This document shows, one piece after another, positions 9,097 to 12,806 of a DNA stretch of 12,806 nt (position 1 is its first letter; every line of letters begins with the position of its first letter). Below the pieces are notes generated by a model that saw only the letters and a list, made by a program, of their open reading frames with translations, was not told where the DNA came from and made no database searches. The stretch is from Paenibacillus sp. JCM 18996. Lineage in GTDB: Bacteria > Bacillota > Bacilli > Paenibacillales > NBRC-103111. The stretch spans positions 1 through 12,806 of the forward strand of contig BBFE01000070.1 of NCBI GenBank assembly GCA_001313085.1, read 5' to 3'. A program made the translations under genes and the position numbers.

Positions 9097-9894
9097 TCAA
9101 ACACGTTTGAAATATTCGGCGCTTTCGATCATGGGCGTACAATCGTTGTGCGGTTCTTTCAAGCCGATTTCAAAGATAAACGGTTTGTTGTACACATAGG
9201 GTTTCACCATAGACCAATCAATCCGGCCCCTTCCAAGGGGAAGGCCGTCGTGGGTCTTTCCCATGCTGTCCACAACGTGAAAATATTTGGCGTACTCCTT
9301 TGTATTGTCCAAAACCTGCTTCAATCTTTCATTCGAGCCCCGGAGGATATAAACGCGTGGCTGATATCGACGTTGACGTCCAGCTGCAGCGGTTTAATGA
9401 TCTCGTCAATCAAATGAACATCTCCGTATGAAAACAATCCCTCGATGGTGTCCTCCCACAAAAAAAATGTTCCCCGCCGGGTAAATTATTGATTTTTTTC
9501 GATTTCCTCGCGCATGTTCCTCAAGGCTTCCATGTCCAAATTTTTTGGAGCTCTCCGTCTTGGCATAGTGAGCATGAATCACGCACCGGACCTGCTCGTC
9601 CCTGCATATTTGCGCAAGCAGACGGCTTGATTCCACATAATATGATTTCACTTCCGGATCTTCGCTTAGAATGTCCAGGTATTTGCCGTTGATTTTGGAA
9701 GGATGGTGAAGGTAAACGTCGATTCCTCTATCTTTTAAAAGCCTGATCGTACTGATCAGCCGAGCCGGTTCTTTTAACGAACGTTCTTCCAAATGCAATT
9801 CAACGATTTCAGGGTCGTACTGCAGCCTGTCCTGGGTGCAAACCGGATCCAGCGACGTCTTGACTCTTATGAAATTCAAAAGATCACCTTCCAT
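9097..9894 (-). CDS. TIM-barrel sugar phosphate isomerase/epimerase-like protein, frame-shifted
   Basis: Seen: PEIVELHLEERSLKEPARLI, LLKDRGIDVYLHHPSKI, EQVRCVIHAHYAKTESSK, EHFFLWEDTIEGLFSYGD after repair, LDVNVDISHAF, and near the end YFHVVDSMGKTHDGLPLGRG and RIDWSMVKPY, FIFEIGLKE. The alternating strand/helix pattern with acidic and His residues at strand ends fits the xylose isomerase-like (AP endonuclease 2) fold, about 260 residues. Breaks: T6 at 9541-9546 (needs 5), T7 at 9493-9499 (needs 6), A8 at 9460-9467 (needs 9 or 6), and one base missing near 9333-9338. The start may be the ATG at 9894 or the TTG at 9879. Substrate unknown. It converges on the YheC/D gene with 68 bp between and no clear terminator. 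Confidence 0.72.
9882..9890 (-). promoter_or_regulatory. Strong Shine-Dalgarno match favouring a TTG start at 9879
   Basis: The minus strand reads AAGGTGATC just before TTTTG. It closely matches the anti-Shine-Dalgarno complement AAGGAGGTGATC, and the TTG at 9879-9877 would give MNFIRVKTSLDP. The upstream ATG at 9894 has only AAGGAAAG. The start is thus uncertain by five codons. Confidence 0.45.
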
Positions 9895-10032
9895 TCGCTT
9901 TCCTTGTATGCTTTCTCAACACCTGATTCCTTTACTCTTTTCCTGGACACTGCCTTATATTCGACTATGGTATGCAATAATTAGAAGTCCTATAGATCAT
10001 TTTATCCGCTGCGAAAAGGAGACGCAAACGGA

Positions 10033-10063
10033 CGCAAACGGACGTTTGCGGGCGGTTTTTTTT
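10033..10063 (+). terminator. Terminator-like hairpin in the psd leader
   Basis: CGCAAAC (10033-10039) pairs with GTTTGCG (10044-10050) across a GGAC loop, followed by GGCGG and T8 (10056-10063). The left arm is doubled: GACGCAAACG occurs in tandem at 10021-10030 and 10031-10040, so a competing pairing exists. No plus-strand gene ends just upstream; the hairpin lies 84 bp before psd, so it could be an attenuator or end a short RNA. Confidence 0.6.
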
Positions 10064-10083
10064 CTTGATTTATGGGAGGTTCT

Positions 10084-10113
10084 ATGTCAAGATTACTGTT
10101 TAAGAGCATCTAA
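10084..10113 (+). CDS. Possible 9-residue leader ORF upstream of psd
   Basis: ATG preceded by GGGAGG (10074-10079, spacing 4) encodes MSRLLFKSI then TAA, between the hairpin and psd. The ribosome site is strong but tightly spaced. It may be chance; no regulatory peptide of this sequence is known to me. Confidence 0.25.
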   Translation: MSRLLFKSI

Positions 10114-10146
10114 TAACCATCGACAAGGATCAGGTGAAACAGATCA

Positions 10147-11025
10147 ATGAAACCTTTGTTCCGACTTATGACCGAGCTTTCTTCCCGCAAATGGGTTTCA
10201 CGGATAACCGGCAGGTTCGCCAAATCCGCAGTCAGCCGGGGATTGATCCCGCGTTTTGCCAAAACGTACGGAATCCGCATCGAGGATGCGGAGAAGCATG
10301 TAAGCGAATACGCGTCATTGAACGATTTTTTTTACGAGACGTTTGAAAAAAAGGGGCTTCGTCCCATTGACCCCGACCAGTCTGTCGTGATCAGCCCCGT
10401 CGACGCTCTTATTACGGGAATCGGGCCCATTGTGGAAGGCGAAATGATGAATATAAAGGGCCAGGATTATACGGTCCAAGAACTGCTGAATCAATCGCCC
10501 AGGACGGTGAACTACAGGAACGGCACCTACATCGTACTTTACCTCAGCCCCACAGATTATCATCGGATTCACGCGCCGGTGACCGGGCAAATCATCGAGA
10601 AAGAGCTTATTTCAGGCAAGGTGTACCCTGTCAATGAATTCGGCCTGACGCAGATGACAAGAGTGCTGAGCCGCAATGTGCGATTGGTCACGTATGTGCA
10701 GCAGGAGTTCGGCGAATTGGCGATTGTCAAGGTGGGGGCGCTGAACGTCAGTTCCATCTCGTATGTGGAGCCTCTGGGCAGCCGCATCGAAAGAGGGCAG
10801 GAGCTGGCTTATTTTGAGTTTGGTTCCACAGTGGTGCTGCTGATGGAAAGCGGTATTTTCGCCCCGCGGCCGGACCTCAAGGCGGGCAGCAAGGTGAAAG
10901 TGGGCGAAGGATTGGGCTCATTCACCCGAAAGCGTAGCACTGCACATATTATTTCACGCCCTTTGGTCCCATATGAACTGCATGGATCGCGTTCGCCCGA
11001 GAGCCTGGCACCGTACATCTTATAG
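10147..11025 (+). CDS. psd: Phosphatidylserine decarboxylase proenzyme
   Basis: Converts phosphatidylserine to phosphatidylethanolamine at the membrane. The proenzyme cleaves itself, and the new N-terminal serine becomes the pyruvoyl cofactor. Seen: Asp86 in VVISPVDALI, LYLSPTDYHRIHAPVTG with His139 and His142, SGKVYPVNEFGLTQ, and the cleavage motif FGST at 225-228 (cut between Gly226 and Ser227) in AYFEFGSTVVLL; this fits the Firmicute Psd type, about 260 residues in Bacillus. It is 292 residues here, and the only sizeable gene in the window with an unbroken frame. The start is supported by AGGTGA (10132-10137), 9 nt upstream. The last 30 residues after GSFTRKR look like an extension; an out-of-frame TAG at 10935-10937 would end the protein at the usual length, so this tail may come from one lost base. 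Confidence 0.95.
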   Translation: MKPLFRLMTELSSRKWVSRITGRFAKSAVSRGLIPRFAKTYGIRIEDAEKHVSEYASLNDFFYETFEKKGLRPIDPDQSVVISPVDALITGIGPIVEGEMMNIKGQDYTVQELLNQSPRTVNYRNGTYIVLYLSPTDYHRIHAPVTGQIIEKELISGKVYPVNEFGLTQMTRVLSRNVRLVTYVQQEFGELAIVKVGALNVSSISYVEPLGSRIERGQELAYFEFGSTVVLLMESGIFAPRPDLKAGSKVKVGEGLGSFTRKRSTAHIISRPLVPYELHGSRSPESLAPYIL

Positions 11026-11051
11026 CAGCCTGGAACCATACATCTTATTGC
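11002..11051. repeat. 25-bp imperfect tandem duplication at the psd stop codon
   Basis: The unit starting AGCCTGGCACCGTACATC at 11002-11026 is repeated at 11027-11051 with three changes (c/a, g/a, a/t). The first copy contains the psd TAG; the second has TTG at that place. AGCATGG follows as a start of a third copy. Confidence 0.8.
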
Positions 11052-11114
11052 AGCATGGATCTATTCATATACATGAATTACTGCGACCTAAACAGCCGGA
11101 AAGGAGATTGCCCG

Positions 11115-12363
11115 ATGCAGACGTCCGTCACGCGACCCATTGCGGTAAACCCAACGCTTTTTTTTCCATTCTATTTGCGGTGTCCTTTGTACATCTGTGC
11201 AACGATTCTTTGCAGTCGGCGATCCCGGCGCTCAATCCTCTGCTCATGAAATCGATGAACCTGAGCTATACGCAAATCGGGTGGATCCTTTTTTGCGCTC
11301 AACCTTACCTCGTCGATTATGCAGCCTTTGGTCGGACTGTATACGGATAAAAAAAAGCCCTCCCCATACCTGCTCCCGCTGGGCATGGCTTCCTCTGATC
11401 GGGATGGTAGGGCTTGCGTTCGCGCCGAATTATGTGTTCGTCGTCCTGTCCGTTATTTTCGTGGGACTCGGTTCCGCCGTATTCCATCCCGAAGCGTCCC
11501 GTGTGGCTTATATGGCCGCAGGGCCGAGGAGGGGGCTGGCGCAGAGCATTTTCCAGGTAGGCGGCAACACCGGCCAGGCGCTGCAGTCCATCCTGACTTT
11601 GATTATCTTCATCCCTTTCGGGCAGTTCGGAGCGATCTGGTTTACGGTCATTGCGGGCCTGGCTTTGATCATGCAGTTCATAATCGCCCGCTGGTACAAC
11701 AATGTGCTTGCTTCCGCACCGCCGCGTCCCGCCAAAAAAGTCCGCAGCCAACGTCGGGACCCGTCCCGCGGGCGCTTTGCGGATCGCTATTCTGCTCATC
11801 GTGTTCCTGGTGTTCGTACGGTCCTGGTACAGTGCGGGGATTACAAATTTCTACCAATACCATGTCGTGCACGAGTTTGGAATGACCTTGGAGAAGGCTC
11901 AATCGTACATTCTCTTGTTCATGATGGCCGGCGTGGCGGGCACCTTCCTGGGCGGGCCGCTGGCTGACCGGTTCGGCAAAAGCAGCATGATCTGGTTCTC
12001 GATGCTCGGCTCCGCGCCTTTTGCCCTGCTGCTTCCTTATGCAGATCCTTTCTGGTCTTATGTGCTGTGCTTGTTTAACGGCTTCATTCTGATGTCCGGC
12101 TTCTCCGTGATGGTCGTCTATGCCCAAGAGCTGTTTCCCGGCAAAATCGGCACCGTTTCCGGCCTTACGATCGGCCTGGCTTTTGGCATGGGGGCGGTGG
12201 GCTCGGTTGCCTGGGTAAATTGATCGACACGTATAATGTCAAACTGGTGATGGAGTTTCTGTCCTTCCTGCCCTTGCTCGGCATTGTGACCGTCTTCCTG
12301 CCGTCGGATAAAAAAAAGATCAGGCAGTGGTCGGAAAATTCGGAAGCGATTTCGGCCGGGTAG
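11115..12363 (+). CDS. MFS transporter, fosmidomycin-resistance (Fsr)-like, frame-shifted
   Basis: Major facilitator exporters move solutes by proton antiport. Seen: VHLCNDSLQSAIPALNPLLM, LSYTQIGWILFALNLTSSIM, and QPLVGLYTDKKKPSPYLLP, which are typical of the Fsr branch; then VGLAFAPNYVFVVLSVIFVG, AVFHPEASRVAYMAAGPRRG, QSIFQVGGNTGQALQSIL, LLIVFLVFVRSWYSAGITNF, GTFLGGPLADRFGKSSM, and ELFPGKIGTVSGLTIGLA. About 415 residues and about 12 membrane segments, as usual. Breaks: T8 at 11158-11165 (needs 9 or 6), T6 at 11289-11294 (needs 5), one base extra near 11386-11390, A6 at 11734-11739 (needs 5), and one C missing at 12210-12211 (VALGKLIDTYNVKLV). The ATG at 11115 has AAGGAG 8 nt upstream. The substrate is unknown; Fsr-like homology alone does not prove fosmidomycin export. 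It lies 89 bp after psd, possibly cotranscribed. Confidence 0.87.
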
Positions 12364-12806
12364 GCCTATTGTTCGCCGTGCTGAACAGACCGGCCAGGCC
12401 GGCGGTCTCATATGGGGGAGACTGGCTGGCCGGCCGCTCCGCCTTGGCGAGGCAGGCCGCACACTCACTCATTAGAAGGACAAGCCGCCTACTCCTGCCT
12501 GGCTGGCCAGCACTGACTGGTGGAAAAGCCGTGCTCCAGCCGTGTACAAGAGCAGCAGGGACGCGCTATCGGTGGAAGAACGCCAAGTGGATGCACAATT
12601 CACTATTTCCATTGTATTTTATACAGAAGATTAAGAGATATGGTGCCATTACATTACAGAGTCTCAATGCAAATAGTGCAATATTTCCGCGCAAAATCCC
12701 CTTTTCCCACCGTTATGTATGTATCGGATCTAACGGCAATTTCTCCGTGTAATTCGGCACTTTGAGCATGCAGGAGACATTTTCTGCAACATTAACGGGA
12801 GCTTTC
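12364..12806. other. Intergenic stretch without a recognisable gene
   Basis: No frame here shows family-like protein sequence; the open frames are short and change composition. The left part (12380-12450) is GC-rich with inverted GGCC-type segments such as GGCTGGCCGGCC; a hairpin at GACCGGCC/GGCCGGCGGTC is imperfect and has no T tract, so it is not a clear terminator. The right part is AT-richer and holds the spaced repeats listed separately. Confidence 0.6.
12677..12806. repeat. Possible spaced intergenic repeat, period about 58-62 nt, running off the right edge
   Basis: GCAATATTTCCGCG (12678) resembles GCAATTTCTCCGTG (12736), offset 58. TAACGGCAATTTC (12731) resembles TAACGGGAGCTTTC (12793), offset 62. 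A TGCAG/CTGCA pair lies between. Copies are diverged, so this is tentative. Confidence 0.35.

Overview
The window looks like chromosomal DNA from a spore-forming, moderate-GC Bacillota, most likely Paenibacillus or a close relative. This rests on a phosphatidylserine decarboxylase of the Firmicute FGST type, a YheC/YheD-type ATP-grasp spore coat protein beside a CotSA-like glycosyltransferase, good AGGAGG-type ribosome sites, and a very long decapeptide-repeat protein of a kind I associate with Paenibacillus. All of this was read by eye; no search was run.

Layout. Positions 1-3257 (minus) hold most of a large fibre-like protein made of roughly 95 ten-residue repeats, and its 3' end lies beyond the left edge. 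At about 3292-3700 (plus) is an unrecognised short gene or gene remnant. Positions 3768-6381 (minus) carry an M48 membrane metallopeptidase followed 40 bp later by a dGTP triphosphohydrolase (dgt), closed by a terminator at 3716-3759. Positions 6541-7756 (minus) and 7937-9028 (plus) are a divergent pair: a family 4 glycosyltransferase and a YheC/D ATP-grasp protein, both probably tied to the spore coat. Positions 9097-9894 (minus) encode a TIM-barrel sugar isomerase/epimerase-like protein. Positions 10033-11025 hold a terminator-like hairpin, a 9-codon mini-ORF and psd (plus). Positions 11115-12363 (plus) encode an MFS exporter resembling the fosmidomycin-resistance (Fsr) family. From 12364 to the right edge there is no gene, but there are short spaced repeats.

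The dominant oddity is that every protein gene except psd is broken by one or more single-base frame shifts. About half fall in A or T runs of 6-8, several of which would read in frame as a run of five. The protein sequence continues cleanly on both sides of each break. The simplest reading is uncorrected indel errors in sequencing or assembly, not decay of every gene. I therefore annotate the whole reconstructed genes and give the break points.

The most unusual biology is the decapeptide-repeat protein. Its repeats obey a strict 30-bp period, with a freshly homogenised 60-bp array at the left edge and a 180-bp higher-order repeat. I see no clear evidence of a wholly new multi-gene system.
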